Notes: generated from the sequence alone by a model not told the origin. Counted from the stretch's first letter, positions 1 through 7,750 are shown. The stretch is 41,759 nt of DNA from an uncultured Oscillospiraceae bacterium (GCA_900757415.1 CAAENU010000060.1:1-41759); one strand, 5' to 3'. Program-made: numbers and translations.

Positions 1-978
1 CGCTTTGACTGGCTGAAGTCCATCGCCGGTCAGATCATCGCTACCCCCGGCTGCGAGTCCAACGTCAAGGAGATCTTTGACAAGACCTGGGAGCTGAAGC
101 AGGATCCCACCATGATGATCTTCAACCAGTTCGCCGAGATGGGCAACCCCCTGTGGCACTACAATGTCACCGGCTATGCGCTGGCTGAGCTGTTTGAGGC
201 CGTGAAGAAGCCGGGTCAGAACTTTGCTGGCGCCTGCTTTACCTCCGGCTCCGCCGGCACCATGTCCGCCGGTGACCTGCTGAAGGAACGCTATCCCCAC
301 CTGAAGCTGGCTGTGGGCGAGGCGCTGCAGTGCCCCACCATCCTGAACAACGGATTCGGCGGCCACCGCATCGAGGGTATCGGCGACAAGCACATTCCCT
401 GGATCCACAACGTGAAGAACACCGACATGGCCATCGCCATCGATGACGAGGACAGCCAGCGTCTGCTGCGCCTGTTCAACACCCATGAGGGCCAGAAGTA
501 CATGAAGGAAGAGCTGGGCATGACCGACGAGGAAGTCGAGAAGATGACCTGGCTGGGCATCTCCGGCATCGCCAACGTGCTGTGCTGCATCAAGATGGCC
601 AAGTACTATGAGCTGACCGAGAACGACGTGGTGGGCACCGTTCTGACCGACTCCGCCGTGATGTACAAGTCCCGTATTGAGGAGCTCAACAAGATGCACG
701 GCGCATACAACGCCCATGAGGCTTCTCTGGATCACAACCTGCATATGCTGGGCCTGCGCACCGACAACATGATGGAGATGGGGTATGCCGAGCGCAAGCG
801 CGTCCATAACCTGAAGTACTACACCTGGGTCGAGCAGCAGCAGATGAACGTCGAGGATCTGAACGCCCAGTGGTACGACACCAAGGGCACCTGGGATGCC
901 GTTCACGCTCAGGCCAAGGATCTGGACGAGCTGATCAACGAGTTCAACGAGGCCACCGGCCTGCTGAAGGCTCTTTAA
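1..978 (+). CDS. PLP-dependent enzyme, fold type II (cysteine synthase-like), 3' part
   Basis: The frame is open from the first base of the window (RFDWLKSIAGQ...) to the TAA at 978, so the N-terminal part, with the PLP lysine, lies outside. The visible 325 residues include a glycine/serine-rich TSGSAGTMSAGD stretch that resembles the phosphate-binding loop of fold-type-II PLP enzymes (cysteine synthase, threonine synthase, cystathionine beta-synthase). The family call comes from overall resemblance to proteins annotated as PLP-dependent subunit beta or cysteine synthase-like in gut Clostridia. Exact substrate cannot be told. A GC-rich hairpin and then threonine synthase follow, which hints at amino-acid metabolism. 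The internal ATG at 112 is not the true start because the coding frame continues upstream. Confidence 0.7.
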   Translation, partial: RFDWLKSIAGQIIATPGCESNVKEIFDKTWELKQDPTMMIFNQFAEMGNPLWHYNVTGYALAELFEAVKKPGQNFAGACFTSGSAGTMSAGDLLKERYPHLKLAVGEALQCPTILNNGFGGHRIEGIGDKHIPWIHNVKNTDMAIAIDDEDSQRLLRLFNTHEGQKYMKEELGMTDEEVEKMTWLGISGIANVLCCIKMAKYYELTENDVVGTVLTDSAVMYKSRIEELNKMHGAYNAHEASLDHNLHMLGLRTDNMMEMGYAERKRVHNLKYYTWVEQQQMNVEDLNAQWYDTKGTWDAVHAQAKDLDELINEFNEATGLLKAL

Positions 979-1038
979 GAGTTGAAGCTTAAAGGGGGAG
1001 CAGGCTCCCTCGATAGATCCCGATCATGATACGCCTCA

Positions 1039-1072
1039 GGGCGGGGCGAAAGCCCCGCCCTGATTTCTTTTT
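1039..1072 (+). terminator. GC-rich intrinsic terminator between the PLP enzyme and thrC
   Basis: Perfect 9-bp stem GGGCGGGGC / GCCCCGCCC (1039-1047 and 1052-1060) with a GAAA loop, followed by the T-rich run TGATTTCTTTTT. It lies only about 20 bases before the thrC start. I see no good promoter between it and thrC, so it may be a partial terminator. Confidence 0.75.
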
Positions 1073-1091
1073 AAATAAGGAGAACACCACC

Positions 1092-2333
1092 ATGAAAAAC
1101 GTGAAATACGGCAAGTGCGTCCGCTGCGGCAAGACCTACGACGCCGTGCCTGATCTGACCAACTGCGAATGCGGCGGTATTCTGGATATCGTCTACGACT
1201 ATGACTATATCAAGACCGTGCTGACCAAGGAAAAGCTGGCCAAGCGCGACAACCGTTCCATGTGGCGCTACCGCGAGCTGCTGCCCGTGGAGGAGACCAC
1301 CCCCGACACGCCGCTGCGTGTGGGTTGGAGCCCTCTGTACGAGGAGCCGAAGCTGGCGGAGATGCTGGGCATCAAAAAGCTGTGGGTGAAGGACGACGGC
1401 CAGAACCCCACCGCCTCCCTGAAGGACCGCGCCAGCGCCATGGCCGTGGCCAAGGCCATGGAGGCGGGCGCCAAGACCATCGCCTGCTCCTCCACCGGCA
1501 ACGCCGCCAGTTCTCTGGCCGGCAACGCCGCCGCCGCAGGCATCAAGACCTTCATCTTCGTGCCGGAGCGCGCGCCCCAGGGCAAGGTGGCGCAGCTGAT
1601 GATTTTCGGCGCCAACGTCATCTCCGTCAAGGGCAACTATGAGGATACCTTCAAGATGTCCGCCGCCGCCATCGAGAAGTACGGCTGGTACAACCGCAAC
1701 GCCGCCATCAACCCCTACCTCAGCGAGGGCAAAAAGACCGTGGCGCTGGAGATCGCTGAGCAGCTGAACTGGGAGATGCCCGACTATCTGGCCATCTCCG
1801 TGGGTGACGGCTGCACCATTGCCGGTGTATGGAAGGGCTTCAAGGATCTGTACGCCATCGGCTTTATCGACAAGCTGCCCCGCCTGATCTCCGCCCAGTC
1901 TCTGGGCTGCTATCCCATCAATCGAGCCATTCAGGAGAATAAGCCCTGGGAGCCGATGGAGGAGAACACCATTGCCGACTCCATTTCCGTGGGCGTGCCC
2001 CGCAACGCCGACAAGGCGCTGATGGCCATCCGTGAATCCAACGGCATCGCCGTCAACGTATCCGATGAGGAGATCCTGGCGGCGCAGCGGCTGCTGGGCC
2101 AAACCTGCGGCGTGTTCGGCGAGCCGGCAGGCGTTACCGGCGCGGCGGCCCTGAAGAAGGCCTGCGAGGAGGGCCTGATCCCCCACGATGCCACGGTGGT
2201 GTCCGTGGTCACGGGCAACGGGTTGAAGGATGTGGCCAACGCCATCAAGTCCGCGGGTTCCCCCGTGCACATTGAGCCGGATCTCGACCTGATGGTGGAG
2301 GAATTCAAAAAGCGCGGCGTTGTGGTAGAATAA
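1092..2333 (+). CDS. thrC: Threonine synthase
   Basis: 413 residues. Threonine synthase converts O-phosphohomoserine to threonine and phosphate with PLP in the cytoplasm. The N-terminus has a small Cys cluster (CVRCGK near residue 9 and CECGG near 25), typical of the zinc-ribbon-like start in this class. The PLP lysine is K111 in ASLKDRAS, and SSTGNAASSLAG carries the phosphate-binding loop. The start at 1092 is chosen because AAGGAG (1077-1082) sits 9 bases upstream. The longer frame beginning at 1026 would run through the terminator hairpin. An alternative is a close PLP relative such as cysteate synthase, but the motif spacing and the Cys cluster favour threonine synthase. Confidence 0.93.
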   Translation: MKNVKYGKCVRCGKTYDAVPDLTNCECGGILDIVYDYDYIKTVLTKEKLAKRDNRSMWRYRELLPVEETTPDTPLRVGWSPLYEEPKLAEMLGIKKLWVKDDGQNPTASLKDRASAMAVAKAMEAGAKTIACSSTGNAASSLAGNAAAAGIKTFIFVPERAPQGKVAQLMIFGANVISVKGNYEDTFKMSAAAIEKYGWYNRNAAINPYLSEGKKTVALEIAEQLNWEMPDYLAISVGDGCTIAGVWKGFKDLYAIGFIDKLPRLISAQSLGCYPINRAIQENKPWEPMEENTIADSISVGVPRNADKALMAIRESNGIAVNVSDEEILAAQRLLGQTCGVFGEPAGVTGAAALKKACEEGLIPHDATVVSVVTGNGLKDVANAIKSAGSPVHIEPDLDLMVEEFKKRGVVVE

Positions 2334-2340
2334 AAAATAC

Positions 2341-2481
2341 TGGCATGAAATCTTCGATTTCATTGCCAAAAAGGCTTGCGGTTCGCTGCGCACCTTTGGC
2401 ACTTGCTGAATCGAGAAGTATTTTTGCCACGTATATGCCGCGGCAAAAAATGATTTGAATGATTCGCGCTGTGTGCAGCGC
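2341..2481. repeat. Structured intergenic stretch with several nested inverted repeats
   Basis: No gene is seen between thrC (2333) and ylxM (2662), but the first part is full of hairpins: TGGCATGAAATC/GATTTCATTGCCA (2341-2368), GCCAAA-AA-GG/CCTTTGGC (2365-2400) enclosing a small GCGG-TTCG-CTGC hairpin, TTTTTGCC/GGCAAAAA (2421-2449) and GCGCTG/CAGCGC (2466-2481). The first two share the bases around 2365-2368 and cannot both form fully. It looks like a dispersed Clostridial intergenic repeat or a small RNA. Which one cannot be settled from one copy. Confidence 0.5.
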
Positions 2482-2502
2482 GAACGCTGCGAGGCTGTTT
2501 TG

Positions 2503-2530
2503 AAAAGGAGCGGTGGAAACCGCTCCTTTT
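2503..2530 (+). terminator. Strong hairpin, terminator of the thrC unit
   Basis: Perfect 12-bp stem AAAAGGAGCGGT / ACCGCTCCTTTT (2503-2514 and 2519-2530) with a GGAA loop. The T run is part of the 3' arm. It separates thrC from the promoter of ylxM-ffh. Confidence 0.75.
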
Positions 2531-2565
2531 CTGATAAAAAATCAGTGCGAGCGACGAATTTCACC

Positions 2566-2594
2566 TTGACTTTTACGGGGAAATCGTGTATCAT
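2566..2594 (+). promoter_or_regulatory. Sigma-A promoter of the ylxM-ffh-rpsP-khpA operon
   Basis: TTGACT (2566-2571), a 17-bp spacer and TATCAT (2589-2594), about 67 bases before the ylxM start. Confidence 0.8.
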
Positions 2595-2661
2595 AGTTGC
2601 TGTTGTAAAGGATGAAAACTTTACATAAAGGCGATACGCTTTACAGAGAGGAGCGAGATCC

Positions 2662-3027
2662 GTGAAAAACCAGACCTACCGCATGACCATGCTGTTCGAT
2701 TTTTACGGCGAGATCCTCACGCAGCGGCAGAAAGAGTTTTTTGATCTGTACTACAATGAGGATCTGTCTTTGGGAGAGATCGCGGAGAACTGCGGGATCT
2801 CGCGGCAGGGCGTGCGGGATGTGATCGTGCGGGCCGAAGCCGCCATGCAGGAGATCGAGGACAAAACGGGCCTCATCCGCCGCTTTATGCAGATGCAGCC
2901 GAAGATCGCCGCCATCGAGGAGGCGGCGCAGCAGATCAAGACCATCAACTATCGCCAATACGAAAATCCCCAGCTGGATGAGCTGGCGGCAACGATTCTG
3001 GAAAATGCCGAGGGACTGAAGGAGTAA
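2662..3027 (+). CDS. ylxM: YlxM-family DNA-binding protein, SRP operon
   Basis: 121 residues, probably starting at GTG 2662 after a GAGAGGAG-type ribosome binding site. The middle (FFDLYYNEDLSLGEIAENCGISRQGVRDVIVRAEAA split over residues ~30-65) is a sigma-70 region-4-like helix-turn-helix, the hallmark of the YlxM/p13 family. The C-terminus is helical. The stop codon is 2 bases before ffh, so the two are translationally close. YlxM is nearly always linked to ffh and has been proposed to affect SRP assembly, but its exact role is unsettled. Confidence 0.9.
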   Translation: MKNQTYRMTMLFDFYGEILTQRQKEFFDLYYNEDLSLGEIAENCGISRQGVRDVIVRAEAAMQEIEDKTGLIRRFMQMQPKIAAIEEAAQQIKTINYRQYENPQLDELAATILENAEGLKE

Positions 3028-3029
3028 AT

Positions 3030-4421
3030 ATGGCCTTTGAAGGACTGTCCGAAAAACTGAATGCCGTATTCAAAAATCTGCGGGGCAAGGGTCGGCTGAC
3101 AGAGGCTGATGTCCGCACTGGTATGCGCGAGGTGCGCCTTGCACTGCTGGAGGCTGATGTCAGCTACAAGGTGGTCAAGGACTTTGTGGCGCAGGTGACC
3201 GAGCGCTGCGTGGGCAGCGATGTGCTGGAGAGCCTGACACCGGCTCAGCAGATCATCAAGATCGTCAATGAAGAGCTGACAAAGCTGATGGGTAGCACCA
3301 ATGCCAAGATCACCACGGCCAACCATGGCCCTACGGTGGTGATGATGGTGGGTCTGCAGGGCGCCGGTAAAACCACCAACGGCGCAAAGCTGGCGGGTCT
3401 GATGCGCCGCCAGTTCGGCAAACGTCCGCTGCTGGCGGCCTGCGACGTGTACCGTCCCGCCGCCATTACCCAGCTGCAGGTGGTAGGTAAGCAGCTGGAT
3501 ATTCCGGTGTTTGAAATGGGGCAGATCGCCCCCGTTACCATCGCAAAAGAGGCGGTGAAGTATGCCGCCGATCACGGCAACGACATGGTCTTTCTGGATA
3601 CCGCCGGCCGGCTGCACATCGATGAGGCGCTGATGGACGAGCTGCGGAACATCAAGGCCGCGGTGAAACCCAATGAAATTTTGCTGGTGGTGGACGCCAT
3701 GACCGGCCAGGACGCCGTCAATGCCGCCAAGGCTTTTGACGATGCGCTGGGGATCGACGGCGTGATGCTGACCAAGCTGGACGGCGACGCCAGAGGCGGC
3801 GCGGCATTGTCCATCCGGGCCGCCACCGGAAAACCCATCAAGTTTGTGGGTACCGGCGAAAAGCTGGATATGATCGAGCTGTTCCACCCGGATCGAATGG
3901 CTTCCCGCATTCTGGGCATGGGCGACATGCTGTCGTTCATCGAAAAGGCCGAGCAGCAGTACGATGAAAAGCAGGCAAAAAAGCTGGAGGAAAAGCTGCG
4001 GAAAAACCGCCTGACCCTCAGCGATTATCTGGAGCAGCTGGAGCAGCTGCAGAATATGGGCGATCTGAGCCAGATTGCCGGCATGCTGCCCGGAAATCTG
4101 GGAAAGAGCTTTGACCCCGACCAGATCGACCCCAGACAGTTTGCCCGCACAAAGGCGATCATCCAATCCATGACCGTGCAGGAACGGGAAAATCCGCAGA
4201 TCCTCAATGCCAGCCGCAAGCGTCGTATCGCGGCCGGCTGCGGACAGCAGGTGTCGGACGTGAACCGGCTGCTGAAGGGGTTTGAGGCCATGCAGCAGAT
4301 GACAAAGGCGCTGACCCGCGGCGGAAAACGGGGTATGGGTGCGCTGAATGGCATGATGGGCGGCATGGGCGGCATGGGCGGCAGTATGAGAGGCTTTGGC
4401 CGCAAGAAAAGACTGAAATAA
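3030..4421 (+). CDS. ffh: Signal recognition particle protein Ffh (SRP54)
   Basis: 463 residues. This GTPase binds 4.5S/6S RNA and nascent signal sequences and delivers ribosomes to FtsY at the membrane. It has the N-terminal four-helix bundle, then the G domain with GLQGAGKTT (108-116), DTAGR and TKLDGDARGG. The C-terminal M domain is methionine-rich and ends in a Gly-Met-rich segment and a basic KKRLK tail. Length is normal for the family. It starts 2 bases after ylxM and is followed, after a 57-base gap, by rpsP. Confidence 0.98.
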   Translation: MAFEGLSEKLNAVFKNLRGKGRLTEADVRTGMREVRLALLEADVSYKVVKDFVAQVTERCVGSDVLESLTPAQQIIKIVNEELTKLMGSTNAKITTANHGPTVVMMVGLQGAGKTTNGAKLAGLMRRQFGKRPLLAACDVYRPAAITQLQVVGKQLDIPVFEMGQIAPVTIAKEAVKYAADHGNDMVFLDTAGRLHIDEALMDELRNIKAAVKPNEILLVVDAMTGQDAVNAAKAFDDALGIDGVMLTKLDGDARGGAALSIRAATGKPIKFVGTGEKLDMIELFHPDRMASRILGMGDMLSFIEKAEQQYDEKQAKKLEEKLRKNRLTLSDYLEQLEQLQNMGDLSQIAGMLPGNLGKSFDPDQIDPRQFARTKAIIQSMTVQERENPQILNASRKRRIAAGCGQQVSDVNRLLKGFEAMQQMTKALTRGGKRGMGALNGMMGGMGGMGGSMRGFGRKKRLK

Positions 4422-4478
4422 GTGCCCCGGCATTTATGATACATGAGACAACAATAATGATTTTTGGAGGAAAAAACC

Positions 4479-4718
4479 ATGGTTAAGATCAGACTGAGAA
4501 GAATGGGCGCCAAGAAGGCTCCTTATTACCGCGTTGTTGTGGCTGACAGCCGCTATCCCCGCGATGGCCGCTTCATCGAGGAGATTGGCACTTATAACCC
4601 CTGCGTGAGTCCCGCTGAGATCAAGATCGATGCTGACCGCGCCCGTGAGTGGATCAAGACCGGCGCCCAGCCCACCGATACCGTTCGCGCTCTGCTGAAG
4701 AAGGTCGACGTTCTATAA
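4479..4718 (+). CDS. rpsP: 30S ribosomal protein S16
   Basis: 79 residues beginning MVKIRLRRMGAKKAPYYR, the diagnostic S16 N-terminus, followed by DGRFIEEIGTYNP. S16 is a primary-binding protein of the small ribosomal subunit. The ATG at 4479 is preceded by GGAGG (4466-4470). A TTG start at 4464 would place that site inside the gene and is rejected. It is 15 bases upstream of khpA. Confidence 0.98.
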   Translation: MVKIRLRRMGAKKAPYYRVVVADSRYPRDGRFIEEIGTYNPCVSPAEIKIDADRAREWIKTGAQPTDTVRALLKKVDVL

Positions 4719-4733
4719 GGCCGAGGGCAAGTC

Positions 4734-4964
4734 ATGAAGGAATTGCTGCTCTATATCGCCAGAAGCCTCGTCCAGCATCCCGATCAGGTCACCGTGACCG
4801 AGGTCGAGAACGGCGACGAGCTGACGCTGGAGCTGCGCGTTGCCCCCGAGGATATGGGCAAGGTGATCGGCCGTCAGGGCCGCATTGCCAAGGAGATCCG
4901 CACGGTCGTGCGTTCCTACGCCCAGCGTACAGGCGCCAAAGTTTCTGTAGATATCGTTGACTGA
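4734..4964 (+). CDS. khpA: KH-domain RNA-binding protein KhpA (YlqC family)
   Basis: 76 residues forming a single KH domain. The GxxG RNA-contact loop is IGRQGR within GKVIGRQGRIAKEIR. In Gram-positive bacteria KhpA pairs with KhpB (Jag/EloR) and influences cell elongation and RNA metabolism. It follows rpsP as in Bacillus, but the usual next genes rimM-trmD-rplS are absent: a terminator follows directly. Confidence 0.93.
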   Translation: MKELLLYIARSLVQHPDQVTVTEVENGDELTLELRVAPEDMGKVIGRQGRIAKEIRTVVRSYAQRTGAKVSVDIVD

Positions 4965-4979
4965 AATATGTTGACAAAA

Positions 4980-5008
4980 ACAGGCATCCGACAGGATGCC
5001 TGTTTTTT
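4980..5008. terminator. Bidirectional terminator between khpA and mntP
   Basis: 10-bp stem ACAGGCATCC / GGATGCCTGT with a GACA loop, six T after it and five A before it. It can therefore end both the rightward khpA operon and the leftward mntP transcript. Confidence 0.92.
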
Positions 5009-5013
5009 GCGTT

Positions 5014-5601
5014 TTAGAGTATGCCCAGATGCTCCAGCAGGATCTTGACGCCGATGAGGATCAGGATCATGCCGCCGACAAACTCCGCCTTGGACTTATA
5101 ACGTGCGCCAAATACGCTGCCGGCTTTGACGCCCACACAGGAAATGACAAAGGTGGTTGCACCGATGAGACAGACCGCCGCGGCGGTATTGGCCAGCTGG
5201 CTGGCCGGCATGATCTCAACGGGAACGCAGGCAAAGGTGATGCCCACGGCCAGAGCGTCAATACTGGTGGCAACGGCCATCAGCAACATGGTTTTGACAT
5301 CCAGCGCGGCGGAGGCATTTTCCTCCTCTTTGCTGAGAGCCTCGCGGAGCATATTGCCGCCGATCAGGGCCAGCAGCACAAAGGCAATCCAAGAGGCCAC
5401 GGCGTTGATATACTTTTCAAACCCTGCGCCCAGCAGGTAGCCGATGAAAGGCATCAGCGCCTGAAAGCCGCCAAACCACACGCCGCAGACGGCGGCGCTG
5501 CGGAAGGTGACCTTCTGCATGGCAAGTCCCTTGCATACCGACACGGCGAAAGCATCCATGCTCAGACCTACCGCCAGCAAAAACAGCTCCAATAATCCCA
5601 T
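5014..5601 (-). CDS. mntP: Manganese efflux pump MntP
   Basis: 195 residues with six predicted membrane helices. It matches the MntP (DUF204/YebN) family, which exports Mn2+ and protects against manganese excess. Characteristic intramembrane acidic sites are visible in GLSMDAFAVSVCKG and in the second half-repeat ATSIDALAVGITFA, reflecting the internally duplicated fold. The ATG at 5601 is chosen because GAGGAAGAGG lies just upstream; the longer frame to 5682 would run through the riboswitch terminator. Expression is controlled by the manganese riboswitch directly upstream, which supports the assignment. Confidence 0.95.
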   Translation of the reverse strand: MGLLELFLLAVGLSMDAFAVSVCKGLAMQKVTFRSAAVCGVWFGGFQALMPFIGYLLGAGFEKYINAVASWIAFVLLALIGGNMLREALSKEEENASAALDVKTMLLMAVATSIDALAVGITFACVPVEIMPASQLANTAAAVCLIGATTFVISCVGVKAGSVFGARYKSKAEFVGGMILILIGVKILLEHLGIL

Positions 5602-5621
5602 AGCCTCTTCCTCACATCCAT

Positions 5622-5653
5622 AAAAAATGAGCGGATACCTGCCGTATCCGCTC
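5622..5653 (-). terminator. Expression-platform terminator of the mntP riboswitch
   Basis: On the minus strand a perfect 10-bp stem GAGCGGATAC / GTATCCGCTC with a five-base loop is followed by ATTTTTTA, 20 bases before the mntP start. It sits just after the aptamer, so it is the likely off-state hairpin that manganese binding prevents. Confidence 0.88.
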
Positions 5654-5660
5654 GTGTAAG

Positions 5661-5788
5661 CATTTGCTAACTCAAGACACATACAGCCGCCCCGACTGTA
5701 TGAATCTCATCAATTAAGGTATACCAGGCGTTTGCCAGTATGTTGGCATACCGCGCGCGATCCGCGCCGACTACTCCCACAACAAATG
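5661..5788 (-). promoter_or_regulatory. yybP-ykoY manganese riboswitch
   Basis: The minus strand carries the hallmarks of this RNA: GTGGGAGTAGTC near the 5' end (5780-5769), a CCAACATACTGGC hairpin, CGCCTGG, TGATGAGATT and an AGTC-containing arm before CTTGAGTTAGC. The closing helix CATTTG (5788-5783) pairs with CAAATG (5666-5661). The aptamer senses Mn2+ and usually turns on exporters of the MntP type by preventing termination. Confidence 0.93.
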
Positions 5789-5790
5789 TC

Positions 5791-5819
5791 AGTATAGCAG
5801 AAGCGGCAGGGAAAGTCAA
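5791..5819 (-). promoter_or_regulatory. Promoter of the mntP riboswitch transcript
   Basis: On the minus strand TTGACT (5819-5814), a 17-bp spacer and TATACT (5796-5791), placed so that transcription begins just before the aptamer. Confidence 0.87.
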
Positions 5820-5876
5820 TCCTGAGCGGCGGTATCTTTTCGCTTTTTGACGGAGAAAATGTGCCGAAAAAGGGAA

Positions 5877-6710
5877 TTATCTGCCGTCGACCTCCTCCTT
5901 GATGCGCCGCCCGTCATCCAGAAGGCGGGTCAGCTGCGGGAGATCATCATTGGCTATGGCCGCGCGGTATTCGCCGAGAGAGGCAATCAGCTGATCCAGC
6001 TCGCGGAGAAGGTGGTCCTTATTTTCCAAAAAGAGCTCTGCCCACATGGGGGGATTCAGCCATGCCACACGGGTCAGATCCCGGTAGCTGCCGGCGGAGA
6101 AACCTTTGCGCTTACGGGCGGTGGGGCTTTTGATATACGCATTGGAGATGACGTGTGCCATCTGGGAGGTAAAGGCGATGATCTCATCGTGCTCCTCGGC
6201 GGTGGTGACGCTGATGCGGCCGAAATGGGCCGGTTCCAGCAGCTCCTTGACCCGCCCCAGCAGCACAATGTCATCATAAACGGGCGGTACGATCACCATG
6301 GGAGCGCCCTTGAAAAGGTGGGCATCGGCGTATTTGAAGCCGGATTGGTGCTTGCCGGCCATAGGATGGCCGCCAAGATAGGTGAAACCCCAACGCTGCG
6401 CAAGGGGGAAGCCTGCCGCGCAGACGCGCCGCTTTGTGCCGCAGCAGTCGATCACAACAGGCTTGCTGCCAAAATGAGGGGCAAAAGTTTCCAGAACGCG
6501 GCAGGCTGCCTCGGGATTAACGGCGATCAGCACAAGATCGCACCGGGCAGCGTTGTCCACCGTCAGCTCGCCGCTGACGGCGCCGCTGACAATGGCAAAA
6601 TCCAGCGTGGAGCGATCCGTATCAAGGGCCAGAACTGTATGCCCCTCCTGACTGTATGCTTTGGCAAAGGAGCCGCCGATCAGACCCAGTCCAACGATAC
6701 CAACTGTCAT
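5877..6710 (-). CDS. tyrA: Prephenate dehydrogenase
   Basis: 277 residues. It oxidises and decarboxylates prephenate to 4-hydroxyphenylpyruvate, the committed step to tyrosine, using NAD(P)+. The Rossmann motif is GLGLIGGS (7-14), and the GGHPMAGKHQSG loop (113-123) holds the histidines of the active site. No ACT domain follows, so there is no C-terminal regulatory module. It overlaps the end of aroF by 4 bases (ATGA), so the two are translationally coupled and share the Tyr/Phe leader. I see no clear terminator after it, so some transcription may continue into the mntP leader. Confidence 0.95.
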   Translation of the reverse strand: MTVGIVGLGLIGGSFAKAYSQEGHTVLALDTDRSTLDFAIVSGAVSGELTVDNAARCDLVLIAVNPEAACRVLETFAPHFGSKPVVIDCCGTKRRVCAAGFPLAQRWGFTYLGGHPMAGKHQSGFKYADAHLFKGAPMVIVPPVYDDIVLLGRVKELLEPAHFGRISVTTAEEHDEIIAFTSQMAHVISNAYIKSPTARKRKGFSAGSYRDLTRVAWLNPPMWAELFLENKDHLLRELDQLIASLGEYRAAIANDDLPQLTRLLDDGRRIKEEVDGR

Positions 6711-7711
6711 TTCGTAATAACCTCCCGGATGCTGCGTACTTTTTCAGCCAGTGCGGCATATTCCTCGGGCCGCAGAGACTGGGCACCGTCGCACAGGGCA
6801 TGCAGGGGATCGTTGTGTACCTCGATGATCAGACCATCGGCCCCACAGGCGGTTCCGGACAGCGCCATGGGAGGCACCAGACGGGCAATACCGGTGGCAT
6901 GGCTGGGGTCGACAATGATGGGCAGGTGGGTCAGCTCGCGCAGCATGGGAACCGCGGCCAGATCCAGCGTGTTGCGGGTATAGTCGTCAAAGGTACGGAT
7001 GCCGCGCTCGCACAGAACAACCTGCTCGTTGCCGCCGGCCATGATGTATTCGGCGCTCATCAGCAGTTCTTTCAGCGTATTGGCAAGGCCGCGCTTGAGC
7101 AGAATGGGGCGGCGCAGCTTACCCAGCTCCTTGAGCAGGTCGAAATTCTGCATGTTTCGCGCGCCCACCTGGATCATGTCCACATCCTCGAACAGGGGCA
7201 GGTGCTTGGTGCCCATGATCTCGGTGACGATGGGGAGCCCCGTTTCGCGGCGGGCGATCTTCAGCAGCTCAATACCATCAGCCTGCATGCCCTGAAAGTC
7301 ATAGGGGGAGGTGCGAGGTTTGAAAGCGCCGCCGCGCAGTATATTGGCTCCGGCTGCCTTTACGGATTTGGCGATGGAAACGATCTGCTCCTCGGACTCC
7401 ACGGAGCAGGGGCCGGCGATCATGCAGAAGTTGCCGCTGCCGATCTTCACGCCGCTGACATCCACGATGGTGTCCGCCGGGTGGAACTTGCGGTTGCAGC
7501 ACTTGAAAGGCTCGGTGACGCGCTTGACGGAGTCGACAATATCCAGGCTGGCGATGAGGTCCATGTCTACACGGGTCGTGTCGCCGATCAGACCAAGAAT
7601 GGTCTGGAATTCACCCTGCGAGACATGGATGCCCAGACCCTGTCCTTTCAGCCATTCGATCAGCTGGTTGCGCTTTTCTTCCTTTACACCGTTTTTCAGT
7701 ACGACGATCAT
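6707..7711 (-). CDS. aroF: DAHP synthase (3-deoxy-7-phosphoheptulonate synthase), type I-beta
   Basis: 334 residues. First enzyme of the shikimate pathway: condenses phosphoenolpyruvate and erythrose 4-phosphate. The first ~80 residues form a ferredoxin-like regulatory domain, as in Thermotoga DAHP synthase, where it confers feedback inhibition by Tyr/Phe. The catalytic barrel has AGPCS (99-103), KPRTS (131-135) and DPSHATG (268-274). It is the first structural gene after the Phe/Tyr-rich leader and overlaps tyrA by 4 bases. If both domain and leader work as inferred, synthesis is controlled at enzyme and at transcription level by the same end products. Confidence 0.96.
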   Translation of the reverse strand: MIVVLKNGVKEEKRNQLIEWLKGQGLGIHVSQGEFQTILGLIGDTTRVDMDLIASLDIVDSVKRVTEPFKCCNRKFHPADTIVDVSGVKIGSGNFCMIAGPCSVESEEQIVSIAKSVKAAGANILRGGAFKPRTSPYDFQGMQADGIELLKIARRETGLPIVTEIMGTKHLPLFEDVDMIQVGARNMQNFDLLKELGKLRRPILLKRGLANTLKELLMSAEYIMAGGNEQVVLCERGIRTFDDYTRNTLDLAAVPMLRELTHLPIIVDPSHATGIARLVPPMALSGTACGADGLIIEVHNDPLHALCDGAQSLRPEEYAALAEKVRSIREVITK

Positions 7712-7750
7712 TGTGTTAGCCTCCGCTTATTTCTGTAAATTGTTGATTAG

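Noticed and set aside
1071..2594. 507-codon open frame on the minus strand over thrC
   Set aside because: It is the shadow of a GC-rich gene; the translation is low-complexity (His/Gly/Val/Gln-rich) and thrC on the other strand is certain.
4996..5595. 199-codon plus-strand frame opposite mntP
   Set aside because: It begins in the terminator, is His/Gln-rich shadow sequence, and mntP with its riboswitch is certain on the other strand.
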